Positions 44,760 through 56,587 of a DNA stretch of 64,000 nt are shown piece after piece. The stretch lies in the NCBI RefSeq assembly GCF_905475465.1, contig NC_062240.1, forward strand, positions 1,317,001 to 1,381,000, read 5' to 3'. The DNA is from Pieris napi. Lineage: Eukaryota > Arthropoda > Insecta > Lepidoptera > Pieridae. The notes beneath the pieces are model-generated. The model made no database searches and was not told where the DNA came from. It saw only the letters and a program-made list of their open reading frames with translations. A program made the translations under genes and the position numbers. Each line of letters starts with the position of its first letter. Position 1 is the stretch's first letter.

Positions 44760-45876
44760 TTATATACAACAGTAGGAGTTTTGCTGGGGTATTCTTGCAT
44801 AACGCGCTATATATATGTATAATTGTATATATATATAACCCGGCGTGTACAAATGATTCACGTTTCTCGTTTCTCGTTAACGTTCTCGTAATTTAAATCG
44901 AATATTAAGAAAAAAACTATGTTATGAACTTAATATATGCGTACAAAAAATTATAAATGTCACAGTACAGAAATATAGCGTATGCAATTCCCGTGTTATA
45001 CGAGTGACTGAAATCGCGTATGAAAACCCTGATAAGAGTACCGTGTTATAAGGGCGTTTACTTAACTGTATACAACTGATGAGTTGGTTGAACTACTGCA
45101 ACTTAGATACTGCAACAAGTGATAGTCCAAATCGAATATTTTGTGCTTCACGCGTCATCTCAGGAAGCAAGGTACATTTTCATCATAAATTTTTATCGGA
45201 TATGTGTGAAAAACGTCAAAAAAAGTCCTATTATTACTTTACATTTCGTTTTGTAAGTACCAACAGGGACTTTATAAGTTATGAAGACACTTCATTCAGT
45301 AAGATTATTGTAAGAGGGTCGTCCAAAGTCCAAGTTTATAAAATCGAATTCAGAAATATTGTTCTTGTCAAACGTTCCTGGTTCCTATTGTTTTGGTTAT
45401 TACAGAGACAACTTTTTAACAATAAAAGCTGTTCTCAACTTGCCTTCTAGCGAAGAAGAGAAGCATCCTTGATAATGCGTTAATTGGTCACCTCATTATA
45501 CCATACATGTGAATAATATATAGAATCTATTCAGACAGAAAATTCATAAAGTTTCTTTGTTTTAAACATTATAATAATTTTGACAATTATCACGAGGCTT
45601 ATCTACGATTTGGAATTTAACCGCAAACACTTAGATGTAAGTAGGTGTATTGAACAAAGAGACTTTACATATCCTCTTTGGGCACAAACTACGATCAAAT
45701 AATAGGCACATATTGTAAATCTATATAATAAGGAGTACACGAGTCTCAACTTATTATATATTGCCTCCAAACGCGTATCTGTAGGAGAAATAAGCAAATT
45801 TAAAGGATTATAAAACCACACATAACAGGCAAATTAGTAGTCTTTATCTTATGTGGATATCCGTTTTGGCTATATA

Positions 45877-46254
45877 TCTTAATATATATAAATTATGCGT
45901 CACGTTGTTTGTCCGCTATGGACTCCTAAACTACTTAACCGATTTCAATCAAATTTGCACACCGGGTGCAATTTTATCTAACTTGAAAGATAGGGTAACT
46001 TACATCTTAATTTATACCCGCAATATTATTTTATTGGAAATTATTTGTTTATTATTTGACAGTCACAATTCTAACAGATGGCGCTGATTTGAAAGTACCG
46101 ACGTTTCACATAAGCTACTATTTAAAGACATAACCACCAAAAAAGCATGGCGGTCCCCACGACTGATGTTCTCCTGCCGTTTCCCTTGAATAGTATACTA
46201 CTATGTTATATAACAGAAACCTTAGCCACAGCAACGCTTGGCCGAGGCTCCTAG
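45877..46254 (+). mobile_element. Nonautonomous Helitron, family H4, in intron 1 of GMC copy B
   Basis: Starts TCTTAATATATATAAATTAT followed by GCGTCACGTTGTTTGTCCGC and ends CAACGCTTGGCCGAGGCTCCTAG, with A before and T after. The matching place in copy A (near 38240-38255) is uninterrupted, so it inserted after the duplication. Confidence 0.82.
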
Positions 46255-48824
46255 TTTAATCTAAATTGTATTTTTTTTTAATTTGTAATTTAATAATATT
46301 ATAAAAATAAAAGGATAAAAAGAAACACCGTTACAGACATAAACAGTTGCCACCGCCTCTGAAAGTGTGTTTTTATGACTTATTCCATCGACAATGCCAG
46401 GGGGAGTGTAATGCAAAGCCTAGGCTTTTCAGTACTTTGCCTTAGGCTTTTAGGCCTCTGACACCTTTTTAAAGAGTTTTTAGGGGTCGCTGTATGCATT
46501 CCACTTTAGATATATCCAGACAAGACCTACAATTGATTGATTAAGTCCCACGGAGCTTCGAAGCATATGCTGTAGGTAGTGAAGGAAGTAAATTCCCAAC
46601 TATCACGTATTAGTTTAACACATGATAGTTTGATATAATAATATAGAAAGAACAGGAAATTCGAATATGATGGAGGGTGTGTTCGTCTTATGGCTAACAA
46701 GTTCCAAGCAAAGTAGATATAATAAAGAAAGCATGTTTCTATTTATCCCGAAATTTCGTATTCTCCCTCGACGTCCTACGCACCTACGAGGTTGTCGAAT
46801 GTAAAAAAGTTAAAGAAAATCTATTTTGCAGATGGAGATAGTTTCGACTTTATAATAATAGGTGGCGGAGGTGCTGGCTGCGTTATGGCCAACCGGCTGA
46901 CTGAGATCTCAAATTGGTCAGTTCTCGTTATTGAAGCTGGAGAAGATCCACCTCTTGCATCTGATGTAGGTACCCTATATACTTCCAGGTTTTGAAAGCT
47001 ACACTATATTGGTGCTTTATCACATTTACGTTTATACACTTTACATAAAGTGTGTTTAATTTATATGAATCAAACTTTTATTCCTATAATTTAAGACCAT
47101 AATTACATGTTATAGAGTCCAGGAATTTCAACGCTAGTAGCACCCAAACTGCCACGGTGGGAATTTCCTTCTACGGATGATCAATACTCAAGTCAAGCTC
47201 TGCAGTCGAAGAAAATAGTTTATTCTCAAGGAAAGATGACAGGTGGATCGACTGGCTTAAACTTTATGTATTATGTCAAAGGCAACGACAAAGACTTCGC
47301 TGAATGGGTCGACAAAGGTAATAAGAATTGGGATGCGGAAATGGCACGCAAATATTATTACAAATCCGAAAGATTTACAGACAAAGAAATACTTGGCAGT
47401 GAAACAGGCCCATTGCATAACACAAAAGGATATCTAGGAGTTACTAAATATGACTGGCAGTAAGAAACTGAGGAATTGTTCAGCGCGTTGAAACAAAACG
47501 GACGTAAGATTCTACAAGACACCAATGGGAACGAACAAATCGGATACTCACTACCTCAATTCTCAGTAGCCGATAAACTAAGACAGAGTTCTATTGTATC
47601 CTACATAAGACCGATAAATAGGCCAAATCTTTCACTACTTAGAAGTAATTATGTCAGTAAAATAACCATTGTTGGCGATGTTGCTACTGGTGTAGAAGTT
47701 ACTGACAAGGATGGTAATGTTAAAAAACTAAAAGCTAAAAAAGAAGTAATTTTATCAGCAGGAGCGATAAAAAGTCCGCAAGTACTCATGGTATCTGGTA
47801 TAGGACCTCAAGACGAGTTACAAAAACACAATATTCCAGTAGTTATTGACTCGCCACAAGTCGGGGCTAACTTTCATGATCATTCGATAATTCCTATAAT
47901 GATTTCTGGAAAGAAAGAATCCTTGTTTAAACCCTATTTAAGTGATTTACAAGTCCTAAGTAAACTAGATGAATTTCCAAAACCTTGCGTCATGGGATTT
48001 GAAGCTTTAGATAAGAATGACACTCGGCCACAGTATCAAGTAAAAGCTTTTCCTTTCCCACATGGCAGTTTGTTCAGCACACTTATGTGTGTCGAAGTGT
48101 TTAGATGGAACCAAAAAATTTGTGAAAACATAGCTAAAGCATCTCATCATGATGCGTTATTTGCACTTATCGTATTATTACACCCTAAGTCTCGGGGATA
48201 TGTGCGTATTAAAAGTAATAATCCAGAAGACAATCCCGTAATTACAACAAACTATTTTGCTGATAAGGAAGATATACAAACTTTTGCACGTTCAGCCGAA
48301 GATTTCGTGTCAATAGTCAACACGCCCGTTTTTAAAAACAGTTCTATGAAAGTTGCCGATCTTGGTATAGAGCAATGTAAACGCATAACATTTGCAACGC
48401 CAAAGTACTGGGAATGTTATGTTTTGAACATGGCTTCTACACTTTTCCATCCAGTTGGTACATGCGCAATGGGTCCAAAAGGCGTAGTAGACGAAGATCT
48501 TCTCGTGCGAGGTTTGAAAAATTTACGCGTGGTAGATGCCAGCGTTATGCCAACGATAGTAAGTGGAAATACTTATGCAACTGTTGCTATGATAGCTGAA
48601 AGAGCCGCGGATATAATCAAGTCAAAGCATAGCGCATAGAGATAGGTATAATATAATTCATATAAATTAATATTTTTTAATCCAATGTTATCAACGATTG
48701 TGCATATGAAAACGGCTTTATGATAGTGTCTTTATTAGAGCAGTATAAAATACTGTCAACGTATCTAATCCATATTATTTATCTACTGCAATATAAATAA
48801 TATTTTAAAATATTTAACAAAAAA

Positions 48825-48834
48825 AATAAATAAA
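48825..48834 (+). promoter_or_regulatory. Polyadenylation signals of GMC copy B
   Basis: AATAAATAAAG followed by TTGTTCGTTTG, the same arrangement as in copy A, so the 3' processing signal survives in the copy with the nonsense codon. Confidence 0.55.
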
Positions 48835-48945
48835 GATTGTTCGTTTGTTTTTTTTCCTTTTATTTTATGAGTGTTTGTAACCACATGTTCTGGGGATCCT
48901 CCACCGGTACGCTCAGCACCCGGTGGTGGACACGCAGGCTGCCAT

Positions 48946-49097
48946 CCGCCTGGGCAACTTAGGGTACTTCAAGAACAGATCGTGTCAATTCTTAAAAGGC
49001 CGGCTACGCACTTGCGAGCCCCCTGGCAGTGAGATCATCGATGGGAGGTATTGCTTAACTTCCGGTGAGCCTCCTAGCCGTTTGCCCCCTGTTATAT
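48946..49097 (+). mobile_element. LINE 3' fragment (family L-A) in duplication copy B
   Basis: Counterpart of 41556-41706 with a few substitutions. Confidence 0.65.
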
Positions 49098-49259
49098 AAA
49101 AAAAAATATTAAGGCCCAATTATCTACTAAATTAATACTTTAAACCTAAAGACCCTTCGAGGACTTCTTAATCCAAACATCTCTATTCATATGATATGAT
49201 ACTGGAGTAACTTTATTAAAGTAAATTATATGAGGACGCTGGGGTATACTATTAGTATA

Positions 49260-49318
49260 CTTTTTTGACGATCATAAGTGTACATTGTTACCTATATGAA
49301 TAAATGAGTTTTGACTTT
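49260..49318 (+). mobile_element. L-B type 3' tail in duplication copy B
   Basis: Counterpart of 41879-41938 with small differences, confirming that the duplicated unit reaches at least this far. Confidence 0.6.
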
Positions 49319-49551
49319 TTATGATGACTATCGACTTTTTAACAGTATCTCTTATGATTTTTATAATTAATGATCTCTGCGCTGTGATAATACCAAAAAT
49401 ATATGCCTTTTTAGCAATGAGACTCACTCATTTCTACATTTAATCACGTATAAACATATGAATATTTGATTTTATGTTAAAGGAAAATGTGGTAAATTAA
49501 ACTATTTAAAATTATTTTAATTAATAGATTATATTATTAATTGAAAATGCA

Positions 49552-50486
49552 TTTCAAATGTATTTCTTGTACTTTATGTAACAATATATAAACTATCTAT
49601 TCAAGGTTGTTACCGTATTTTTAATTTCATTTTAAACTACATAAAGATAATGGAACTAAAAGCGACGGTATAAAGAGTAAATGTAATATAAATGTAAATA
49701 TAAAATATAGAGTCATTTCTATATATATATTATATTATATTAATATTTTTCATTAATAATTTCGTGTAAGATATGCACAGTCTTTGTGTTAATGAATCCT
49801 ATACAAGGCATCTAATAGAAATTCCATTCTAAAAATGGCTCGTTGTATCGCTTCTCACTGCATAACAATTCAATTTAAAAATATAGTTAAACGAGATTTT
49901 GGATATTACTAAAGAAAATACGTAAGATAAACTATGGTCGATAGTAGACACAAAACCCTGTCACAAATAAATAATGTAAACCATACCTACTGTTTATTAT
50001 GTAAGAGTATATTTTTATTACAATGTAAAGAAAGTTGGTCTAGCCTTATCTTTTCAAAAACTTTGCGCAACGCGGGGAGCACTGAAACAGGTCTGAGGTT
50101 TGACGGATCAGACTCACAGACTCACTACCTAACTTGAACAATAGTGTAATCTTACTTAATTTCATTTAGTCCGGAAAGACTCCACAATCGATACATCTGT
50201 TAAAAATATAGACAAATCAAAGCTTATTACATCAATAACGGAATTTAAAATGACTGTTGACATACCCCATATATCTTTACTCTTTTTTTTAATTAAGCTT
50301 AAAAGCTTTAACGATGTCATTACAAGTTATATGTTTAAACTGAAATTTAATATAACATTTAGGTGCACCTTTTTCGAGTAATGAGATCGCAGCAGCAGGT
50401 AAATAGGAGGATGGTGGTGACTGTGGTGGACCAGTGCCCGACTTGTACATCACAACTTCTTACAGAATGGCAAACAATGATGAAGA
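49552..50486. other. Intergenic stretch past the duplication
   Basis: AT-rich, with short chance frames only, up to the target duplication of the RTE-type LINE. Confidence 0.45.
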
Positions 50487-50499
50487 AGTTTAACAACTA

Positions 50500-50918
50500 T
50501 AAATAAATAAAATAAAATAAAAATAAAAATAGCCTTTATTCGAGTAGGTACAATAACCATAAGTCCATGTCTTTTAACTTTTACACTTGTACTCGACCTC
50601 CGATGGAGTGAAGGCCTCCTCCAGATTCTTCCACTTATCCCTATTTGATGCGACAATTTTCATATTTTTTCCCGCTATCCCTTTTATATCATCTTCCCAA
50701 GTTTTCGGTGGGCATTCTCTCTTTCTTCTTCCCACTGGGCCCTTCCAAGTAAGGGTATTTTTGACCCATCTGCCATCACAAATGCGGCCAATGTGACCGG
50801 CCCATTTCCATTTTAGCCTTTTTGTATAAGTTACAACATCTTTTATTTTTGTACGACTTCGTATCACCTTGTTTTTTATTTTGTCTTTAAGCTTCAATTG
50901 AAGAATGGAGCGCTCCAT
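50500..50918 (-). mobile_element. 5'-truncated RTE-type LINE with 13-bp target duplication
   Basis: Minus strand, 114-codon frame (50574-50918) with RLKWKWAGHIGRICDGRWVK, TWKGPVGRRKRECPPKTWED and RDKWKNLEEAF, the C-terminal end of RTE-like ORF2 proteins. The A/T-rich 3' tail is at 50500-50545. Flanked by an exact direct repeat AGTTTAACAACTA (50487-50499, 50919-50931), so target-primed insertion is readable. Confidence 0.88.
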
Positions 50919-51386
50919 AGTTTAACAACTAAGACTGGTCAATTGCTCTTCCCCATAGCTTCTCCATGGCAACGCGCGAACTCACACTTCACGACAGACC
51001 TACCACGCAAAGCTACAAGAATTATAGCTGGAAGCTTTCTGTCACCTATCGTACTCACCGGTCCCCAACGAATTTCTGCCTTTTTTTTGTAAAATTCAAT
51101 AATCAACAAATTTCTCCCATCCAGCAGACTTCACAGTAAAGGACCGAGAAATTTGGACCGGTACTTTATTTATTAGTAATCTTATAGCTAAAACATATCC
51201 ATAATCCATATTATAAAAGAAAACAAGTAGTCCACACACAAAGCCAAAACAGATTACGTTAATAAACAAAATATATGAATCAGAAAACATAAGTACATTA
51301 ATAGACATAAAGAAAACTGAAATTAAAGCCTTAAAAATGCAACAATTTTTACGTAATATTTTAAAGAAAATTCTAAATTGTTACTG

Positions 51387-51640
51387 CTAAATAAAATCAA
51401 GATCTTCCCGCTTCTTCAAATATTTTCTTACATCCTCTTTGGTAAGGTGGAAAATATCACATGTTCATATTTAGTGTCATATTTAGCTGAAACCCGAAAC
51501 ATTGGCGATTCACATGCATCAACTACACCGTTTAATTAACTAGATATTTACTCATCGTAAACATAATTTACGGTATCATCTACGCAGAAATGTTGTTGAT
51601 GTAAAATATCTTTCAATACAAGTGAATTGTGGCTTCGATT
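51387..51640 (-). other. Unidentified protein-like segment, frame-broken
   Basis: Minus-strand pieces read VLKDILHQQHFCVDDTVNYV, then after stops NGVVDACESPMFRVSAKYDT and KYEHVIF, then in another frame LTKEDVRKYLKKREDLDFI and a stop. They look like one decayed coding sequence ending at 51387. Adjacent to, but on the opposite strand from, the GMC remnant. Family not recognised. Confidence 0.35.
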
Positions 51641-51990
51641 TTATTAGTGGCGCTGCTGGTTGTGTCCTAGCTGTCTGATCCACATTATCTAAGTCTGTTC
51701 TATTAATAATCTGACGACTATGCCCTTATAACAAAAGTAAATTGTTTATACTGTGGATAAAGCCTTCTCCGACGTTCGGTAGGATCGTTGACCAGTCTAA
51801 GCAAAGAAAATAACAAGAAAGGAAAGGCTGGGAAGATGCAATCTTTTTTGGAGGAAGAAAGATTTTAGAAGACATTAATGATTATGAACGAATCGGTTTT
51901 GGAAACCGTGCCGATGGCTGGCCATGCGTCATGCTCGTGAACGGGTGCTGCTTGTCGTACTGGAATTCGTGTATGCGGTGATGTTGGTTA
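51628..51990 (+). pseudogene. Highly degraded GMC oxidoreductase remnant
   Basis: Two short blocks match the neighbouring GMC genes in order. The first (51628-51710) reads CGFDFI-SGAAGCVLA followed by a stop, then LSKSVLLI, matching the FAD-binding start of GMC exon 2 (FDFIIIGGGGAGC...VLVIEAG). The second (about 51840-51910) reads GGRKILEDINDYERIGFG, matching NGRKILQDTNGNEQIGYS of exon 3. Stops, gaps and frame changes separate and interrupt them. It looks like an older, decayed member of the same gene cluster about 3 kb past copy B. The assignment relies on short by-eye matches in the right order and on the same strand. Confidence 0.62.
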
Positions 51991-52101
51991 TTTTGACTAT
52001 GTGTTTTCGTGTTATTCCCACGAGAATGTAAGTGCGTGCTCCTATTTCACCATGCTGATAGAGGACAAATCTTTGTTTTTAATTTATGTTATTATTATTA
52101 A

Positions 52102-52651
52102 CTAGCTGACCTGGCTAACTTCGTTCCGCCCTACAACCTTATAATATCGTTGTTACTTTAATTTAACATATTTTAGGATTTCATTAATGTTAAGTATTAC
52201 ATTAATACAACTTTTTTGCAAATACAGAAATGTTTTATTGCTTGCCATTGTGAAAGAAGAATGGTAGTTTTACACATTAGGCATATTCTCTCTAGCGTCA
52301 ATATGGCGATACTGCATGTTAAGCACTTTCTGATTTCCAACATCTTTTGATCAGGATCAAAGCATGGTTATGCATTTCCTCATTCACCTCAAGATCGGAA
52401 TTTCTTGAACTGACACGAATTCGACGTAAAATGATGCGTAGTTTTGTCAACAGATGGCACCATATGGTTTTTGCATTCGTAAAATTAATTAATTAATTAA
52501 TTGTTATTCGATAACTTATCCGATATTTTATTGCTTATTCTGCTATTCGGGACGGAAACAAATCCAACAAATCAAAAACCATGGCAATCGGTCCAGCCGT
52601 TCTCGAGTTATAAGTGTTGTAACAAACACGACTTTCTTTTATATATATAGA
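52102..52651 (-). mobile_element. Nonautonomous Helitron, family H1
   Basis: Reverse orientation: plus-strand start CTAGCTGACCTGGCTAACTT, end TTTTATATATATAGA, so the element reads TC...CTAG on the minus strand. Nearly identical to 61270-61823. Confidence 0.82.
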
Positions 52652-52732
52652 TTACTTAAAATGTCACATAGGACATGGTGTAATGGTTGCAGCTCCTTAC
52701 AAACATTTTGTAAAACAAAAAAATCGCGATTA

Positions 52733-52893
52733 AAAAGTGGCGGAGAGTTTATTGCCAGTTCTTCTCTCCCGTTCTACGCCCTTGATTTGAGAACTGGCAG
52801 TAAATGTAAAATTAGAAGCATTAATATGTATTTCTTTACTGACATGTCATAAGTGTACATAATGTTACCTATGTGATTAAATGATTTTTTACT
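52733..52893 (+). mobile_element. LINE/SINE 3' fragment (family L-B)
   Basis: AAGTGGCGGAGAGTTTATTG, CTCTCCCGTTCTACGCCCTT, ending GTTACCTATGTGATTAAATG. Confidence 0.65.
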
Positions 52894-54235
52894 TTTACCC
52901 TCAATGTTGAAGCGACCTCAGTTTAAAGGATGTGTAGAGAATGACACGTACCTAAATAACTATAAGAAATAATAAGCACAACCTTGACATACATACAAAA
53001 CTTACTTAAAAAAATTATGAATAAAAGACCTTGTGTCGAGGTAACGGACGATAACAAATCAAGTGAAAAAGCTAATATAGACGTTATCTTAACGAGCCAT
53101 AAGATCAAAGTACCAACAAAGCTATTCGACAACATTTGTGTTTTAACAATTTTGACTAACCTTCGGTGAATTTAGAAGATTATACTTATATCTCTCCATA
53201 ATGTCTAATCGATTTATTTTTTATTTCCCTACACTTAACTTGCTGGAAAACAAAGACAGCGCCTTGTTCTGATTATCCAAAAAAAATCCATTCCTTAGCA
53301 GTTTGTAACAAGCAAAATGGATCGTATATGTTTGGATCTGGGTTCTCGTTCCACATTATAATGAAATTGATGCATGTTGTGAATTGTGCTCGTATTTCAA
53401 TAGAATATTGACAACAGTAATTAATTTATTAAATATGCTAATTGTAAATGTGTGAAGTGTATGCAACTAGAAAGTTAGTTCTAGATTCTCTAAGTGTCTT
53501 AATTGTCAAGATGCACTTCTCCATCATTTATAGATGATGGAGGGGAAGAAAAAGCCGTGATTGCCACGCCAGTAACGGCTGGTTATTCTGGTTGAACTGG
53601 CTGAGCTGTTCTCAACCTCTGGAGGTCCACCCAATAATACGCTGCTGGCTGCTGCCATACTACGGCAGCACTTATTTAATGGCGTGCTTATTCGCCATGT
53701 CGTAGAACGTGGGCAGACGTAGAAATGTTTAGAGGATCGCCCCTACTGTCATGATGTTGATTTCTCCATCTAATTCTCCGCAACGTTAAATAATAATAAA
53801 ACCAAAATGAAATTCTTGCCACATACGTTTAATGCCATCAATCTTACATCTATAATATAAACATATTTACAATTATTAGTTACAAAAGATCACAGAGAGT
53901 TGAATTTATAAGTGAAATACTTTATAACTTCAAGAAGGTATTGAAGGTTAATAAAAAAAATTGTAAATATTTACTAACATTACACTAAATTACATCAGAG
54001 CTGGTACTAAAGCTGGCTTTATATCAAAACTTTCATATTTGCGTAAAAAGTTACGCAAAACTGGTGCGTACGCGCACGAAAATACATCTCAGTAAGATTT
54101 ACATAGATAACTAAGTTCATATAATCTGTGGAATGCATGTTAACTTAAATCTTAACAACAAGAAAACGCATTAATTAGAATCTATAAATACATAATAAAT
54201 AACAAACACGATCATTGCTACCCATCATTTTTTTT
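52894..54235. other. Intergenic stretch without recognised genes
   Basis: A GC-richer patch at about 53530-53790 (GATTGCCACGCCAGTAACGG, GTCGTAGAACGTGGGCAGAC) differs in composition from its surroundings and may be a repeat I do not recognise. Confidence 0.4.
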
Positions 54236-54545
54236 TAAATATAACAGGGGGCAAACGGGGTCCCCCCCGTTTGGCTCATCCGATGTTAAGATATACCGCC
54301 GCCCATAGACACTTACATTGCCAGAGGGCTCTCAAGTGCCTTGCCGGCCTTTTAAGAATTGGTACGATCTTGAAGGACCCTAAGTCGAATTGGTTCGGGA
54401 TTACATCGGTGGGGAGCTGGTTCCAAAACTGGCCTTGAAAAACGCCCGGTTGTGAAATGACGGATATCGAGATTTTGCTCGTAACGAGACGCACATAAAC
54501 TCGGAGGTGGGGGTTTTGGGCAAAACAATAATTGTTTATAAGCGC
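54236..54545 (-). mobile_element. LINE 3' fragment (family L-A), reverse, long copy
   Basis: The complement encodes FWNQLPTDVIPNQFDLGSFK and ILKRPARHLRALWQCK in broken frames, the RT C-terminal tail of family L-A, then the UTR and a poly(A)-like run at 54231-54240. Confidence 0.7.
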
Positions 54546-54599
54546 ACAGAAGCAATTAAATAAATATAACAATGAAACAGTTACACTTTGGTACAATGT

Positions 54600-56050
54600 T
54601 CATCATTATTTTGCCAGGAACCAATCCACAAAATTCTTGCTTAAATAAAACATAAAGAAAAAACTTAACTTGAATTATTCATCTTTGTTAAAAAAGAGGG
54701 TAGTTTTAAAACGACATCACTTTTGTTGTTGTGACGTCACTATTTTTAATTATTTTTTTTAATTTAATTATTTAAATTTTAAAGGAGAAACCGATGCAAA
54801 GTGACATCACAGCAGCGACGGGTCTTGGACACCAAGAATTATTACATAAACTAGATAAAACACAATATCTAGATCCCAAAGCCAAAACTAATTCCCTAAC
54901 ATTTAGAAACTAAATTCGTTCCATTATACATATATACCATACCATACTATATAGCGACACTAGTGACAGTTGTAATGTGGAAAGAAACGTTTTTTTTATA
55001 TGGAGTTTGACTGTCAATTGTCATTCTGTGAAGTAGTCTACTCTGTGACAAAAATGGTCAAAAATCAGTGATTTAGTTACAACAGAATAAAACATTAAAT
55101 GACTATACATATGTATGTCTGTGCACGTACGATATATTGTCAAAACTGTTTCGGTAGAGTTGATAAAAAAGAAATAAAGTACAATTTCAACAATAAACTC
55201 AAAATGGGATTGAGACATTATGAACGCCATAAATGATTGCAAAAATTGTGATCTCAACCCTTATGAAGTAATTGCGTCTTTATTCTTTTGCATTAAGATG
55301 TATTTCACAATGCACAAAAAAAATATCTTGAACCTACGGTAATGGGAGTTCTATGGAATCGAAAAGTATTTGTAAAATAAACTTCTGTGGCAGAACGCAG
55401 ATTATATAAATGCTTCAAATATTTCTTTACTCTTAAATGTGAATTTATAGTGTAAACCCTCTTTTATACATACGCAGAATTGTGCATTGTAAAACCATAG
55501 ACGATATTTCGTTCGAATGTGATTGGTCAACCGCATCTGTAGTCCAACTAGTCTATCGTTTGTGATTTACAATCTCACCTCTACGATAATCAACTGTCAG
55601 TTTCGTTTCCCATATTTAACTAACGGATAATTATTCATATTGTTTAGGGGATGAGAAAATATACACAATACTAGGTATTTGATTTGTAAATGAGTCCAAT
55701 TGCAGTTTTGACTAGTACTCTTTTATCTCTTTTCATAGTAGCTTAAACACAATGTCACAGAAAGAGACAAAAGAATAACAGATTGCCTAGATTCGTTAAT
55801 TAAATACAAGAACATAAAATACTATTTACTTATAATCTACCGATTTAATCAGAACAAATAAATATTCAGTCTTGTGAAGATTTATGAAATTCCTTTCATG
55901 TTTAATCAGCGATGTGTGTTCTGAATGGTCTAACTATGAAGACGTAAAAGGCCGACATATCTTAGATCCAATAAATCATACCAGGCGCAGAAGGCTGATC
56001 GCTGACTTGTTATTAAAGATTTAAAAAACAGATACAAAATGTATCTAGAC
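54600..56050. other. Intergenic stretch without recognised features
   Basis: Only chance frames. A CACAATGTCACAGAAAGAGAC word near 55750 recurs with changes near 62880 (CACAATTTGACAGAAAGAGAC), so a shared repeat may be present. Confidence 0.4.
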
Positions 56051-56059
56051 CTTTTTACG

Positions 56060-56185
56060 ACAGGAGAGCAAACGGGCAGGATTATTCTTCTGATGTTAAG
56101 TGATACCACCGCCCATAGCATTGAGAGTGTCCATACTCTCAATGCCAGAGGGTTCGCAAGTGCGTGGCCGGCATTTTAACACCTT
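56060..56185 (-). mobile_element. LINE 3' fragment (family L-A), reverse
   Basis: GGGCAGGATTATTCTTCTGA, AGTGATACCACCGCCCATAG, CCAGAGGGTTCGCAAGTGCG, matching the complement of the L-A 3' UTR, with a short local duplication of a CTCTCAATG word. Confidence 0.6.
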
Positions 56186-56587
56186 TACAGACCTTGATTA
56201 AAAAAAAAATATGATTCATACATAACGCGAGCGTAGCATAAATAAAAATACACTTTCAAACAATTTTAATAAAAAATTAAATTCTCTAAATCAAATAATT
56301 GTAAAACAGTAAATTAAAAACTCAAAATATCAGTGTATTTTCATTTATATTAATTTAACTAAAAACAATTATTAATTGGCTTTTCTATAAAGTTATCAAA
56401 ATTTTGTAGTAAAAATTTCCGTTAACATATTTTTAATTACACCTAAAATTAAACCAACAAAAAGGAATCTCATCTTCAAATAAATAAAGCGTTATAACCG
56501 CTCTTTACAAATTCTAGACTAGAGTAACGTCGCAGGCAAAAGTCATTTTATTATTATTTAGGTATTCAGCAGACACCGTGACACTAA

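Larger units (their letters stand above)
43957..48639 (+). pseudogene. GMC oxidoreductase tandem copy B, interrupted by one nonsense codon
   Basis: Direct tandem duplicate of the upstream GMC gene with identical exon structure and lengths: 43957-44092, 46832-46965, 47116-48639. All splice sites, the FAD motif (IIIGGGGAGC), the GMC signatures and the C-terminal His (HPVGT) and Asn (GNTYAT) are kept. The only disabling change seen is TAA at 47461-47463, where copy A has AAA (Lys206 at 40071-40073). The first 205 residues hold the FAD-binding N-terminus but not the catalytic residues. There are only scattered substitutions and no frameshift over 1.5 kb, so the loss looks recent. Alternatives are a polymorphic null allele, stop readthrough or a base-calling error. 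Intron 1 carries a TTA-flanked TIR element and a Helitron that copy A lacks. Calling it a pseudogene is an inference from the stop codon. Confidence 0.88.
42772..49551 (+). repeat. Tandem duplication unit, copy B
   Basis: Second copy of the duplicated segment, starting where the RTE-type LINE fragment ends. It keeps the same order as copy A: promoter-side DNA, GMC exons 1-3, polyadenylation signal, LINE 3' fragment and a second LINE tail. It is longer than copy A mainly because of the 44132-44759 and 45877-46254 insertions. Confidence 0.85.

Noticed and set aside
47476..48639. A separate 387-residue gene starting downstream of the nonsense codon in GMC copy B
   Set aside because: The first codon is TTG within homologous exon 3 sequence. 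It would lack the FAD-binding N-terminus, so it is the rest of the interrupted copy.
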